From: Pelagibius marinus
GTDB taxonomy: Bacteria > Pseudomonadota > Alphaproteobacteria > Kiloniellales > Kiloniellaceae
Reading direction: 5' to 3'
Length of the DNA stretch: 64,000 nt
NCBI RefSeq assembly: GCF_014925385.1
Contig: NZ_JACSDK010000015.1
Location: forward strand, 124,001-188,000
How positions within the stretch are numbered: position 1 is the stretch's first letter; every line of letters starts with the position of its first letter. The position numbers were made by a program, and so were the translations under genes. Of this stretch, positions 40,998-50,166 are shown in pieces. The notes under the pieces were generated by a model. The model was not told the DNA's origin. It saw only the letters and a program-made list of their open reading frames with translations, and ran no database searches.

Positions 40998-41867
40998 GTG
41001 GCACACGACAAGGAAATCGATCAGGTTTCGGGCACCGAAACCACCGGCCACGAATGGGATGGCATCAAAGAGCTGAACACCCCGCTGCCGCGCTGGTGGT
41101 TGTGGACCTTCTACGCCACCTGCCTCTGGGCGCTGGCCTACTGGGTCGTCATGCCGGCCTGGCCGCTGGTCAGCAGCTACACCAAGGGCGTCATCGGCTA
41201 CTCCTCGCGTGAACAGCTCGCCAACACCATGGCCGAGGCGAGGGCCGCGCAGGCGGTCTATCTGGACCGCATCGAGCAGGCCTCCCTGGAGGAAATCGTC
41301 AATGACCGTGAGCTGCTGGACTTCGCCCAGGCGGGCGGGGGCTCGGCCTTCGCGGTCAACTGCTCCCAGTGCCACGGGCTCGGCGCCGCCGGTTCCACCG
41401 GCTTCCCGAACCTGAACGACGACAACTGGATCTGGGGCGGCACCCTGGAGGCGATTCACCAGACGATCCTCTACGGCATCCGCTCCGACCACGACGAGAC
41501 CCGCTTCAACGAGATGCCGGCCTTCGGTCGGGACGAGATCCTGGATCGGGAACAGGTCGGCGACGTGGCCGAATACGTGCTGTCGCTTTCGGGTTCGGAG
41601 ACCGACCCCGCCGCGGCCCAGCGCGGTTCGGAGATCTTCGCCGAGCAGTGCGCCGCCTGCCACGGCGAGGACGGCACGGGAAACCAGGACCTGGGCGCCC
41701 CCAACCTGACCGACGCCATCTGGCTCTACGGCGGCGACAAGGCCGACGTGGTGCAGACCATCGCCAACAGCCGTTCGGGCATGATGCCCGCCTGGACCGG
41801 CCGCCTCGACGAAACGACGATCAAGCAGTTGGCCGTTTACGTCCACTCACTGGGTGGCGGCGAGTAA
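40998..41867 (+). CDS. ccoP: cbb3-type cytochrome c oxidase subunit III (di-heme)
   Basis: Membrane-anchored di-heme cytochrome of 289 residues. An N-terminal segment HEWDGIKELNTPLPRWWLW, typical of CcoP, leads into one helix. Heme 1 is CSQCH (Cys122, Cys125, His126) and heme 2 is CAACH (Cys218, Cys221, His222). Probable distal Met ligands are in NEMPAF and MMPAW. The start is GTG at 40998, two bases after the ccoQ stop, with GGAGGA upstream. It is the electron-entry subunit and is required for assembly. Confidence 0.97.
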   Translation: MAHDKEIDQVSGTETTGHEWDGIKELNTPLPRWWLWTFYATCLWALAYWVVMPAWPLVSSYTKGVIGYSSREQLANTMAEARAAQAVYLDRIEQASLEEIVNDRELLDFAQAGGGSAFAVNCSQCHGLGAAGSTGFPNLNDDNWIWGGTLEAIHQTILYGIRSDHDETRFNEMPAFGRDEILDREQVGDVAEYVLSLSGSETDPAAAQRGSEIFAEQCAACHGEDGTGNQDLGAPNLTDAIWLYGGDKADVVQTIANSRSGMMPAWTGRLDETTIKQLAVYVHSLGGGE

Positions 41868-41892
41868 GTCTCTAGAAAGGGTAGGGACAGCA

Positions 41893-43389
41893 ATGGTTGA
41901 TCAAGCGGTTGTGCAGGATGCCACCGCGAAACCGGCAGATAAAAGAGAAGGCGTAGAACGCTCAGACGCTGAACCGGTCAACAAGAAAGAGCGGCGCTCC
42001 CTCTACCAGAAGCGGATAAAGATCTATCCGCGGCTGGCCAGGGGGGGCTTCCGCCGCCTCAAATGGGGCGTCATGGCGGTGACGCTCGCCATCTACTACC
42101 TCACGCCCTGGATCCGCTGGGACCGCGGGCCGAACGCGCCCGACCAGGCGGTGCTGATCGACTTCCCGGGCCGGCGGTTCTATTTCTTCTTCATCGAAAT
42201 CTGGCCGCAGGAGGTCTACTACCTCACCGGCCTGCTGATCCTGGCGGCCATCGGCCTGTTCCTGGTCACCTCCCTGGCCGGGCGGGTATGGTGCGGCTAC
42301 ACCTGCCCGCAGACGGTCTGGACCGACCTTTTCATCGCCGTGGAGCGCTTCTTCCAAGGTGACCGCGCCTCGCGCATCCGTATGGACAAGATGCCCTGGA
42401 CCGGCAACAAGGTCTGGCGCAAGGCGGCGACCCACGTCACCTGGGTGGTGATCGCCGCCGGCACCGGCGGCGCCTGGGTCTTCTACTTCGCCGACGCACC
42501 GACCCTGGCGCAGCAGCTGGTCACCTTCGACGCCCCGGCCGTGGCCTACGTCACCATCGCCACCCTGACCTTCACCACCTACCTGCTGGGCGGCCTGGCC
42601 CGCGAGCAGGTCTGCACCTACATGTGCCCCTGGCCACGCATCCAGGGCGGCCTGCTGGACGAAGAGTCCCTGGTCATCACCTACCACGAGGACCGCGGCG
42701 AACCGCGCGGCGCGCGCAAGAAGGGCACCCATCCGACGGAGCTGGGCGACTGCATCGACTGCAACCAGTGCGTCGCGGTCTGCCCCATGGGCATCGACAT
42801 CCGCGACGGCCAGCAACTGGAGTGCATCACCTGCGCGCTCTGCATCGACGCCTGCAACGGCGTGATGGACAAGGTCGGCCTGCCGCGCAACCTCATCTCC
42901 TACGACACCCTGGCCAACGTGGAGCGGGTGCGCGCCGGCGAGAAGCCGCGCCTGCGCCTCATCCGGCCGCGCACGCTGATCTACACCGGCATCATCGCAC
43001 TGGTCACCCTGATCATGCTGTTCACCCTGGTGACCCGAAGCGACTTGGACGTGAACATCCTGCGCGACCGCAATCCGCTCTTCGTCACCCTGTCGGACGG
43101 CTCGATCCGCAACGGCTACACCGTGAAGATCATCAACAAGCAGCATGCCGAGCGCCACTTCACCCTGGCGGTGGAAGGCCTGCCCGGCGCCAGCATCGAC
43201 ATCGTCGGCAACGACGTCACGGCAGCGGATCTGCAGGTCGATCCCGACGACCTGGAAAGCTACCGGGTCTTCGTTTCGGCGCCGCGCGACAGCCTGGAGG
43301 ACGATTCCCTCGACCTGCGCTTCCTCATCACCGACAAGGCCGACGGCACCCGGGTGACCTACGACTCCGTTTTCAGGGGACCTAAATGA
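41893..43389 (+). CDS. ccoG: Cytochrome c oxidase accessory protein CcoG (FixG-like ferredoxin)
   Basis: Membrane protein of 498 residues with two 4Fe-4S clusters that reduces Cu(II) for oxidase assembly. After the first helices come the conserved CGYTCPQTVWTDLF and CTYMCPWPRIQGG, then the ferredoxin motifs CIDCNQCVAVCP and CITCALCIDACN. The C-terminus is an Ig-like periplasmic domain of about 120 residues. The ATG at 41893 is selected because the frame upstream is short and AT-rich only near 41870. The stop overlaps fixH as ATGA. Its N-terminus carries an unusual hydrophilic lead, MVDQAVVQDATAKPADKREG. Confidence 0.96.
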   Translation: MVDQAVVQDATAKPADKREGVERSDAEPVNKKERRSLYQKRIKIYPRLARGGFRRLKWGVMAVTLAIYYLTPWIRWDRGPNAPDQAVLIDFPGRRFYFFFIEIWPQEVYYLTGLLILAAIGLFLVTSLAGRVWCGYTCPQTVWTDLFIAVERFFQGDRASRIRMDKMPWTGNKVWRKAATHVTWVVIAAGTGGAWVFYFADAPTLAQQLVTFDAPAVAYVTIATLTFTTYLLGGLAREQVCTYMCPWPRIQGGLLDEESLVITYHEDRGEPRGARKKGTHPTELGDCIDCNQCVAVCPMGIDIRDGQQLECITCALCIDACNGVMDKVGLPRNLISYDTLANVERVRAGEKPRLRLIRPRTLIYTGIIALVTLIMLFTLVTRSDLDVNILRDRNPLFVTLSDGSIRNGYTVKIINKQHAERHFTLAVEGLPGASIDIVGNDVTAADLQVDPDDLESYRVFVSAPRDSLEDDSLDLRFLITDKADGTRVTYDSVFRGPK

Positions 43390-43883
43390 TGGCGCAGAAC
43401 GGCGGCTTCGTGCTCAGCGGCAAGCATGTCCTCATCGGCGTGCTGGCGATGTTCGGCGTGATCGTCGCGGTGAATCTGGTCTTCGTCTATCTGGCGATCG
43501 ACACCTTCACCGGGGTGACGCGGGAGAATCCCTACCAGGAGGGCCTCGCCTACAACAAGGTGCTGGAAGCGCGCGAGACCCTGCGCGACCTGGGCTGGCG
43601 GGGCGACGTCAGCTTCACCAAGGTCAGCAGCGGCGAGGACAGCATCACCGTCACCCTGACCGACGGCGAAGGCGGGCCGCTCAGCGGCCTGGACCTGGAA
43701 GGCAGCCTGCGCCGTCCGACCCACGAGGGCATGGACCAGGAGTTGAACTGGCGCGAGGAAAGCCCCGGCGCCTACAGTGCCGTGGTGACGCTGCCCCGGC
43801 GCGGCAACTGGGACCTGGAGATCACCGCCGACGACGGCAGCAACCCGCCCTTCGAGATGAAGACAAGGCTATGGCTCAAGTAA
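43386..43883 (+). CDS. fixH: FixH family protein
   Basis: Assembly protein of 165 residues for the cbb3 oxidase with one helix near the N-terminus (VLIGVLAMFGVIVAVNLVFV) and a periplasmic domain. Family marks are YLAIDTFTGVTRENPYQEGL, AYNKVLEARETLRDLGWRGD and the C-terminal RRGNWDLEITADDGSNPPFE. The start overlaps the ccoG stop (ATGA), with ATGATG giving two possible Met codons. It overlaps ccoI by 13 bases. The precise biochemical role is not settled; it is needed with CcoI for copper delivery. Confidence 0.93.
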   Translation: MMAQNGGFVLSGKHVLIGVLAMFGVIVAVNLVFVYLAIDTFTGVTRENPYQEGLAYNKVLEARETLRDLGWRGDVSFTKVSSGEDSITVTLTDGEGGPLSGLDLEGSLRRPTHEGMDQELNWREESPGAYSAVVTLPRRGNWDLEITADDGSNPPFEMKTRLWLK

Positions 43884-46270
43884 GCCCGCAGGCAGACCCA
43901 AGAAGCGACGGGGGCCTCAACGCCCCGGCCCGGCCCAGGCCGGATGACGTCGGGGCCGCCGCCATGCTGGGCTGCTGCCCCGGCGGCGGCATCGCCGCGG
44001 CCGCCGAGGAAGCGGCGCCGAGCCTGCGCCTGGAGGACTTCGCCGACCACATCGTCCAGCAACCAGACGGCAGCGCGGAACTGACGCTCATCGTGCAGAA
44101 CCTGCATTGCCCGAGCTGCATTCGCTCGATCGAGAGCGCCGTCGAGGGCAGGCCGGGCCTGGAGAAGGCACGGGTCAATCTCAGCACCCGGCGCCTGAAG
44201 CTGCAGTGGAACCCGGCCGAGACCGACGCCGAACCGCTGCTGGCCGCCGTGGCCGCCAAGGGCTACCGCCTGATCCCGCTGGACGCCGAACAGATGGAAA
44301 GCGCCGAAGCCGGCGAGACCCGCGAGCTGCTGCGCGCCCTGGCGGTGGCCGGTTTCGCCGCCGGCAACGTCATGCTGCTCTCGGTCTCGGTGTGGAGCGG
44401 CCTGGCCGAGGACATGGGCCCGGCGACGCGCGGGCTGATGCACTGGGTCTCGGCCTTGATTGCCCTGCCCGCCGTGGCCTACGCCGGGCGGCCCTTCTTC
44501 CGCTCCGCCCTGGCGGCGCTGCGCGGCGGCACCATGAACATGGACGTGCCGATCTCCCTGGCCGTCATCCTGGCCGCCGGCATGAGCCTCTCGGAGACCC
44601 TGCGCGGCGGCGACCAGGTGTTTTTCGACGCCTCGGTCACGCTGCTGTTCTTCCTGCTGATCGGCCGCTTCCTGGACCTGCGGCTGCGCGGGCGCGCCCG
44701 CTCGGCGGCGGAGAACCTGACCGCCCTGCGCGCCACCGCCGCCACGGTGGTCGATGCCGAGGGACGGCTCAGCAGCCTGCCCCTCAACCGCCTGCAGCCC
44801 GGCATGACCGTCGCCGTGGCCCCTGGCGAGCGCATTCCCGTCGACGGACTGGTGAGCCTCGGCCGCTCCGAGGTCGACACCTCGCTCCTGACCGGCGAGA
44901 GCCTGCCGCGCCCCGCGGTGCCCGGCAGCGAGGTCTTCGCCGGCACCGTCAACGGCGACGGCGCCTTGCGTGTCACCGTCACCAAGACCGCCGACGCGAG
45001 CCTGCTGGCCGAGATCGTGCGCCTCATGGAGACCGCCGAGCAGAGCCGCGACCGCTACGTGCGCCTGGCCGACCGGGTGGCGCGCGTCTACGCGCCGGCG
45101 GTGCACATCCTGGCCGGCGTGACGCTGGCCGGCTGGCTGGTCTTGACCGACATCGCCTGGCAGGGCGCGCTGCTGCACGCCATCGCCGTGCTGATCATCA
45201 CCTGCCCCTGCGCCCTGGGCCTGGCGGTCCCCGCCGTGCAGGTCGCCGCGGTGGGGCGTCTCTTGAAGCGCGGCGTGCTGGTGAAGTCCGCCGACGCCCT
45301 GGAGCGCCTGGCCGCCGTCGACACCCTGGTCTTCGACAAGACCGGCACGCTGACCAGCGGCCGCCCGGAACTGCAGAACCGCCAGGATATCCCGGCCGAA
45401 GAGCTGGGCCTGGCCGCCGCCATCGCCGCCGAGAGCCGTCACCCCCTGGCCCGCGCCCTCTGCCGGGCCGCCGGCGAGACCGAGCCGCGCCAGGTCAGCG
45501 TGACCGAGCATCCGGGCGACGGCCTGGAGGCGGTGGTCGCGGGAGAGAGCCTGCGCCTGGGCCGCCGCGGCTGGTGCGGCGTCGCCGAAGACGCGGACGA
45601 CAGCGGCATCGAAAGCGCCGCCATGGAGCTTTGGCTGGCAGGCCCCGGCCGGACGCCGCGGCGTTTCGCCTTCCGCGACGCCCCGCGCAGCGACGCCGCC
45701 CGGGTGATCGCCCACTTGCAGGACCGCGGCTTCCGGGTGGAGCTGCTGTCCGGCGACCGCAGCGCGGTGGTCGCCGACCTGGCCGGGCAGCTCGGCATCA
45801 CCGCCTGGCAGGGCGACTGCCGCCCGGCCGACAAGATCGCCCGCCTGCGCGAACTGGCCGCCGAGGGCCGCAAGACCGCGATGATCGGCGACGGCCTCAA
45901 CGACGCCCCGGCGCTGGCCGCCGCCTTCGCCTCGCTGTCGCCGGCCGAGGCCGCCGACGTCAGCCAGATCGCCGCCGACATCATCTTCCAGGGCGAGCGC
46001 CTGGCGCCCATCGCCGAGGCCCTGGACACCGCGCGCCGCTCGCGCCGCCTGGTGCTGCAGAACTTCGGCCTCGCCTTCCTCTACAACGTCATCGCCGTGC
46101 CCATCGCCGTCGCCGGCCTGGTGACGCCGCTGATCGCCGCCGTGGCCATGTCGGCCTCCTCCATCGTGGTCACCGCCAATGCCATGCGCCTCAATCTGGG
46201 CAGCCTGAAGATCGCGGCGCCGCGCGCCGACAGCGGCGCCGCGGCCTGCGCCCCGGAGGCGGCGGAATGA
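43871..46270 (+). CDS. ccoI: Copper-translocating P-type ATPase CcoI (FixI)
   Basis: P1B-type ATPase of 799 residues that supplies copper to the cbb3 oxidase. A heavy-metal-associated domain holds the CPSC site (Cys80, Cys83); an additional N-terminal Cys pair is at residues 35-36. The transmembrane metal motif is TCPCALGLAVP. Catalytic marks are DKTGTLTSGRPEL (phospho-Asp), SRHPLARAL and GDGLNDAPAL. Eight helices are expected. The start overlaps fixH. The stop overlaps ccoS as ATGA. Confidence 0.97.
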   Translation: MAQVSPQADPRSDGGLNAPARPRPDDVGAAAMLGCCPGGGIAAAAEEAAPSLRLEDFADHIVQQPDGSAELTLIVQNLHCPSCIRSIESAVEGRPGLEKARVNLSTRRLKLQWNPAETDAEPLLAAVAAKGYRLIPLDAEQMESAEAGETRELLRALAVAGFAAGNVMLLSVSVWSGLAEDMGPATRGLMHWVSALIALPAVAYAGRPFFRSALAALRGGTMNMDVPISLAVILAAGMSLSETLRGGDQVFFDASVTLLFFLLIGRFLDLRLRGRARSAAENLTALRATAATVVDAEGRLSSLPLNRLQPGMTVAVAPGERIPVDGLVSLGRSEVDTSLLTGESLPRPAVPGSEVFAGTVNGDGALRVTVTKTADASLLAEIVRLMETAEQSRDRYVRLADRVARVYAPAVHILAGVTLAGWLVLTDIAWQGALLHAIAVLIITCPCALGLAVPAVQVAAVGRLLKRGVLVKSADALERLAAVDTLVFDKTGTLTSGRPELQNRQDIPAEELGLAAAIAAESRHPLARALCRAAGETEPRQVSVTEHPGDGLEAVVAGESLRLGRRGWCGVAEDADDSGIESAAMELWLAGPGRTPRRFAFRDAPRSDAARVIAHLQDRGFRVELLSGDRSAVVADLAGQLGITAWQGDCRPADKIARLRELAAEGRKTAMIGDGLNDAPALAAAFASLSPAEAADVSQIAADIIFQGERLAPIAEALDTARRSRRLVLQNFGLAFLYNVIAVPIAVAGLVTPLIAAVAMSASSIVVTANAMRLNLGSLKIAAPRADSGAAACAPEAAE

Positions 46271-46473
46271 GCGCCCTCATCTACCTCATCCCCGCGGCGC
46301 TGCTGCTGGGCCTCCTGGGCCTGGGGGCCTTCCTCTGGTCGCTGAAGAGCGGCCAGTTCGACGACCTGGACGGCGCCGCCCACCGCATCCTCCTGGACGA
46401 CGACGAGGATGCGCCGCTGCCGCCCGAGGGCGGCAGCCACAAGACTCCTGCTTCAGAGAATCAGTCCCGCTAG
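46267..46473 (+). CDS. ccoS: cbb3-type oxidase assembly protein CcoS
   Basis: Membrane protein of 68 residues with one helix (LIYLIPAALLLGLLGLGAFL) and a hydrophilic tail that contains the CcoS signature WSLKSGQFDDLDGAAHRILL followed by DDDEDAP. It is required to mature the active site of the oxidase. The start overlaps the ccoI stop (ATGA), and the stop overlaps the convergent DUF2189 stop by one triplet step. It ends an unbroken NOQP-GHIS operon. Confidence 0.94.
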   Translation: MSALIYLIPAALLLGLLGLGAFLWSLKSGQFDDLDGAAHRILLDDDEDAPLPPEGGSHKTPASENQSR

Positions 46474-47249
46474 CGGCCCACCGTGTCGCGGTAGGCGTGC
46501 CAGGTGGCATGGCCGACCAGCGGGAAGGTGATGATCAGCCCCAGGTAAAGCGTCACCAGGCCGCAGGCGGTCAGGAAGGCGATCAGCCAGGCCCAGAGCA
46601 GCATCGGCTTCAGATTGCGCCACACAGCGATGAGGCTGGTCATGATGGCGGTCATGAAGTCCACCTGGCGGTCCATCAGCATGGGCACCGAGACCACGCT
46701 GATGGCGAAGACCGCCGCGGCCAGGATCGCGCCGGCGCCGGTGCCGACCACCAGCAGCGACACACCCTGGGAGGTGAGCAGCAGGGTCGGGACCGCCTCC
46801 GCCAGAGGCGGGAATTCCGTGGTGCCCAGGAAGAGCGCCAGCAGCAGCGTCGCCGCGCGCATCCAGATGAGCAGCAGCGCCATGAGCACGATGCCGACAA
46901 AGGCGAGACGCATGGGCGAGCGGGTGGCGACGAAGAGCGCCGAGAAGAGGGAGACCGGTTCCCCGCTCTCGAGCCGCCGGCTGGTCTCGTAGAGGCCGAC
47001 GGCCAGCATGGGGCCGACCAGCATGAAGCCGGCCATCAGCGGGAAAAGCAGGTATTCCAGCCCGACGAAGAAGACCCCCGCGGTGACGGCGAAGCTGATC
47101 GCCGTGAAGATCGCGCCATAGGCCAGGCTGACGCCCGGCGCGCGCTTCATATCCTCCCAGCCCGCCGCCAGCCAGGCCCAGGGCCGGTCAAGCGGCAGCC
47201 GGTTCACCGGCGGAAACATCTGATGAAACTCTTTACCTGTCGCTACCAT
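46470..47249 (-). CDS. DUF2189 domain-containing membrane protein
   Basis: Inner-membrane protein of 259 residues with about six helices. It begins MVATGKEFHQMFPPVNRLPL and has the DUF2189 opening DRPWAWLAAGWEDMKRAPG, followed by GLEYLLFPLMAGFMLVGPML, the most conserved stretch of the family. The ATG at 47249 has GGAGG nine bases upstream; the frame stays open 30 codons further without a better site. DUF2189 proteins are often found near oxidase or cytochrome genes, as here, but have no known activity. The stop converges on ccoS with overlapping TAG codons. Confidence 0.87.
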   Translation of the reverse strand: MVATGKEFHQMFPPVNRLPLDRPWAWLAAGWEDMKRAPGVSLAYGAIFTAISFAVTAGVFFVGLEYLLFPLMAGFMLVGPMLAVGLYETSRRLESGEPVSLFSALFVATRSPMRLAFVGIVLMALLLIWMRAATLLLALFLGTTEFPPLAEAVPTLLLTSQGVSLLVVGTGAGAILAAAVFAISVVSVPMLMDRQVDFMTAIMTSLIAVWRNLKPMLLWAWLIAFLTACGLVTLYLGLIITFPLVGHATWHAYRDTVGR

Positions 47250-47475
47250 GAGCTTCCTCCGGACACCTGTTCTTTGTTCAGCGCGCGGGTTTTCTCCCAC
47301 GTCGCTCTTCCCTTGCCCCGGCGGTCCATACCCCGGCAAGAGGCCGCGCCCGACACGCGGCAGATAAGCGCCCTACCAAGCCCTGGGATATGATAGCGCG
47401 CAAGGGGGGTGACCGGAAGCCCCCGAGTCCCAGGGATTCCGGGCGCTTCCGGGCCCGCCCGGCGGCCCGGACGGC

Positions 47476-47988
47476 CTAGATTCCCCGGCTGAGGCCCCCG
47501 CGCGAACCGCGCAGGGCGAAGGTTCCCTCGGATTCGTAGGGGGCGCTGCGCCGGACCAGGCTGTCGAAGTAGGCTATCCCCGAAATCCGGTAGTCCAGGT
47601 CGCCGCGCTCGGCCAGGAGCTGCATCTGGCGGACGAGCTCGATCAGGGTTGTCGAGGCGACCACCGAGAGCCGCGCCTCGCCGAGGCGCGGCACCGTGAT
47701 CTTCTCGCTGGAGAAGCCACGGGCGAAGCCCTCGCCGTTGACCTCCAGATCGAAGGTCAGGCCGTCCAGCGGCAGGTCGAAGTCGTTGGGATTGCCGATC
47801 CTGAGATCGATCTCGAAACGCTGCTCGAAGACGCTGCTCTCCAGCAGGCGCAGGTCGACCACGTGGACCTCCGGGGCCACCGGCTCGGCGCCGCTGCAGG
47901 CGGCGGGCGCCAGCAGCATCGCCGCCGCCGCCCAACCGCCGCAAGCGCGGCCTGCCGCCCGGACCACGCTGGTGAAGGCCGGGCTCAA
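47476..47988 (-). CDS. LEA type-2 family lipoprotein
   Basis: Predicted lipoprotein of 170 residues with a lipobox near PAACSG after a hydrophobic stretch. The remainder is an LEA14-like beta-sandwich: FEIDLRIGNPNDFDLPLDGL, TFDLEVNGEGFARGFSSEKI and VPRLGEARLSVVASTTLIEL. Members bind or mimic membrane or water-stress targets, and bacterial roles are unknown. The start overlaps the AsmA stop by four bases, so both are one operon. The overlap with AsmA hints at a periplasmic, outer-membrane-facing role. Confidence 0.82.
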   Translation of the reverse strand: MSPAFTSVVRAAGRACGGWAAAAMLLAPAACSGAEPVAPEVHVVDLRLLESSVFEQRFEIDLRIGNPNDFDLPLDGLTFDLEVNGEGFARGFSSEKITVPRLGEARLSVVASTTLIELVRQMQLLAERGDLDYRISGIAYFDSLVRRSAPYESEGTFALRGSRGGLSRGI

Positions 47989-50021
47989 TTCCCGAAGAGG
48001 CCCTTCTTCAGATCCAGCGGCGAGGTGGAGCCGCCGCTGTCGCCGCCACTCGAGCCACCGGGCACCAGGCCCTCGAGCAGGCCCTTGGCGCCCTCCTCGT
48101 CCTGCAGCTTCTCCATGACCGCGCTGGGGTCCTTGATCTGCTCCTCCAGGGCCCCCGCCAGATCGGGCTTGTAGGAGATGTCGCTCCAGGGCCCGGAGAC
48201 CTTGATCGGCACCGCCACGCCGGCCAGGTCGGACTGGCCACCCTGCCCTTCCAGGGAGCCGACAAGCTTCGGCTTCACGGTGTAGTCGACGGTGCGCGGC
48301 GGCAGCGGCACCGTGCCGGCGCCGGTCATGCGCACCAGCGGCGCCACCATGTTGAGGTCGTCGTTGGTGACGATGCCCTTGGCGATCTTGAAGGTGCCGG
48401 AGAGCTCCGCAAAATCGGTGGCCTGGGCCTCGTCGAAGGAACTCTCGATCGCGGCCACCGAGATGTTGCGCATCATGGCCGCCAGGTTGACCCCCTTGAT
48501 GGCGCCGTCGCGGAAGACCACCGCGCCGTTGCCGCTCAGGTTGGAGACCAGCTCGCGCTGAGTGCCGCCGCTCGACTTCACCGAGAGCTTGCTCTCGGTG
48601 GTGCCGAGGATGCGGTCGAACTTGGCGAGATCGTTGAGGAAGGGACCGGCCTGAAAGTTCGCCAGGTCGAAGTCGGCGGTCAGGGACGGCTTGCCGCTGC
48701 TGCCGTCGACGGTGATCTTGCCCTTGCCGGCGCCGTCGTAAAGCTGCATTTCCGCCAGATCCGCGGTCAGCTTGCTGTCCTTCAGCACCACCGTGAGGCT
48801 GCTCTTGCCGATCTTTACGTCCTTGAACAGGATGCCGCCGGCGTTGAAGGCCAGGTCGGCGTTCAGCAGGCCCAGGGCCGAGACGTCGATGGGCTCGTCG
48901 CTCCAGTCACCGCCGCCGGCCTCTCCGCCACCGCTGCCGCCGCCCGAGCCGCCACCCGAACCGCCGGCCGCCGCGCCTTCCTGTTCCGGCGGCAGATAGG
49001 GGTTGAGGTTCAGCTCCTCAACGCTCAGCTCGGCCTTGATGAAGGGCTTGGCGCCGGTCGCATCGACGGAGAAGAGCCCATTGCCGTTGATCTCGTCCAA
49101 CCTGATCTTGGCGTCGGTCAGGGCGACCTTGGCCCCCACCATCTCCAGATCACCCGCGATGTTGAAGGGGCCCAGGCCTTCACCGGGGAAGTCCAGCGGC
49201 TGGCCGGTCCAGGCCGCAAGCTCGCGGATCGAGGGCACGTCCAGCGCCAGGGCGCCCTGCAGCCCCAAGGCGCCGGCATTGCGCGCCGCGCCGTCGAAGG
49301 AAAAGGTCACCGGCTCCGAGTCCACCTTCATGGCCAGCTTGCTGGTCTCGCCGGACATCAGCGCCTGCGGGCTCTCCGCGTCGACTTCCAGCGATACCGT
49401 CTGGCTGTTCCAGGTGGCCGAGCCGTCGGCCGCGAAGGGCGAAGACAGGCTGGGCAGCGAAAGCTCCATGTTCACGTCGCTGACCTTGACCTCCTGGCCG
49501 CTCTGGTGGTCGATGTAGGTCAAGGTGCCGTCCACCAGGCGCACCTCGCCGAGGCGCAGTTCCTTCAGGGCGCCGGCCGCGTCGCCACTCGAGCCGCCGC
49601 CGGCGTCACCCGAAGGCGCCGGCGCAGCCGCCGCAGTGTCGAACTGCCAGTTGGGCCGGCCGTCCTTGTCGACCTCCAGGGTGATGACCGGCTTATCGAG
49701 AATGAAGCGATCGATCGCGACCTCGCCACTGATCAGCGGCAGGATCTGCAGGGCGACGTCGAGGCGGTCGATCGTCGCCATCTCAGGCGTGGAGGCACCG
49801 GGCGCGTTGGCGAAGCCGACGTTTTCCACCGAGATGGCGATGGTCGGCAGGAGCGACAGCGAGATGTCGCCGTCGATGCGCAGGTCGCGGCCGGTCGCCG
49901 ACTTTGCCTGCGCCTGGATCTCGCTCTTGTAGCGCTCCAGCGGAATGAGCATGGGGACGACGATGATCGCGACGATCAGCAGCAGCACGACCACGCCGAG
50001 ACCGATGAGCAGCTTCTTCAT
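47985..50021 (-). CDS. AsmA family protein
   Basis: Protein of 678 residues anchored by one N-terminal helix (IGLGVVVLLLIVAIIVVPML) with a long periplasmic AsmA domain, first part IPLERYKSEIQAQAKSATGR then DLRIDGDISLSLLPTIAISV. AsmA-like proteins bridge lipid transport between the membranes. In the middle, near residues 341-360, a Gly/Ser linker of about 19 residues (GGSGGGSGGGSGGGEAGGG) separates the two halves, and a similar Gly/Ser stretch lies near the C-terminus. The C-terminal half (LANFQAGPFLNDLAKFDRIL) is the usual AsmA C-domain. It is coupled to the LEA lipoprotein gene. Confidence 0.9.
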   Translation of the reverse strand: MKKLLIGLGVVVLLLIVAIIVVPMLIPLERYKSEIQAQAKSATGRDLRIDGDISLSLLPTIAISVENVGFANAPGASTPEMATIDRLDVALQILPLISGEVAIDRFILDKPVITLEVDKDGRPNWQFDTAAAAPAPSGDAGGGSSGDAAGALKELRLGEVRLVDGTLTYIDHQSGQEVKVSDVNMELSLPSLSSPFAADGSATWNSQTVSLEVDAESPQALMSGETSKLAMKVDSEPVTFSFDGAARNAGALGLQGALALDVPSIRELAAWTGQPLDFPGEGLGPFNIAGDLEMVGAKVALTDAKIRLDEINGNGLFSVDATGAKPFIKAELSVEELNLNPYLPPEQEGAAAGGSGGGSGGGSGGGEAGGGDWSDEPIDVSALGLLNADLAFNAGGILFKDVKIGKSSLTVVLKDSKLTADLAEMQLYDGAGKGKITVDGSSGKPSLTADFDLANFQAGPFLNDLAKFDRILGTTESKLSVKSSGGTQRELVSNLSGNGAVVFRDGAIKGVNLAAMMRNISVAAIESSFDEAQATDFAELSGTFKIAKGIVTNDDLNMVAPLVRMTGAGTVPLPPRTVDYTVKPKLVGSLEGQGGQSDLAGVAVPIKVSGPWSDISYKPDLAGALEEQIKDPSAVMEKLQDEEGAKGLLEGLVPGGSSGGDSGGSTSPLDLKKGLFGN

Positions 50022-50120
50022 ACCTGTAAGACCTCCTATCGGGGCGCGACTCTCGAAGCGGCCGCACCGTTGTCCCCCGGAAACGGAATACGCTTAATAA
50101 CTTGTTTTGCAAGCGATTCC

Positions 50121-50153
50121 GGGAAGGCGCCGCGATCCCGCGTGCGCCTTCCC
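50121..50153 (-). terminator. Hairpin downstream of mscS
   Basis: GGGAAGGCGC (50121-50130) and GCGCCTTCCC (50144-50153) pair perfectly over 10 bases with a 13-base loop. It lies 14 bases past the mscS stop on the minus strand, in front of the AsmA gene. There is no T-run after it, so read-through into the asmA-lea unit is possible. Confidence 0.55.
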
Positions 50154-50166
50154 CGCCTGCGCAAAT

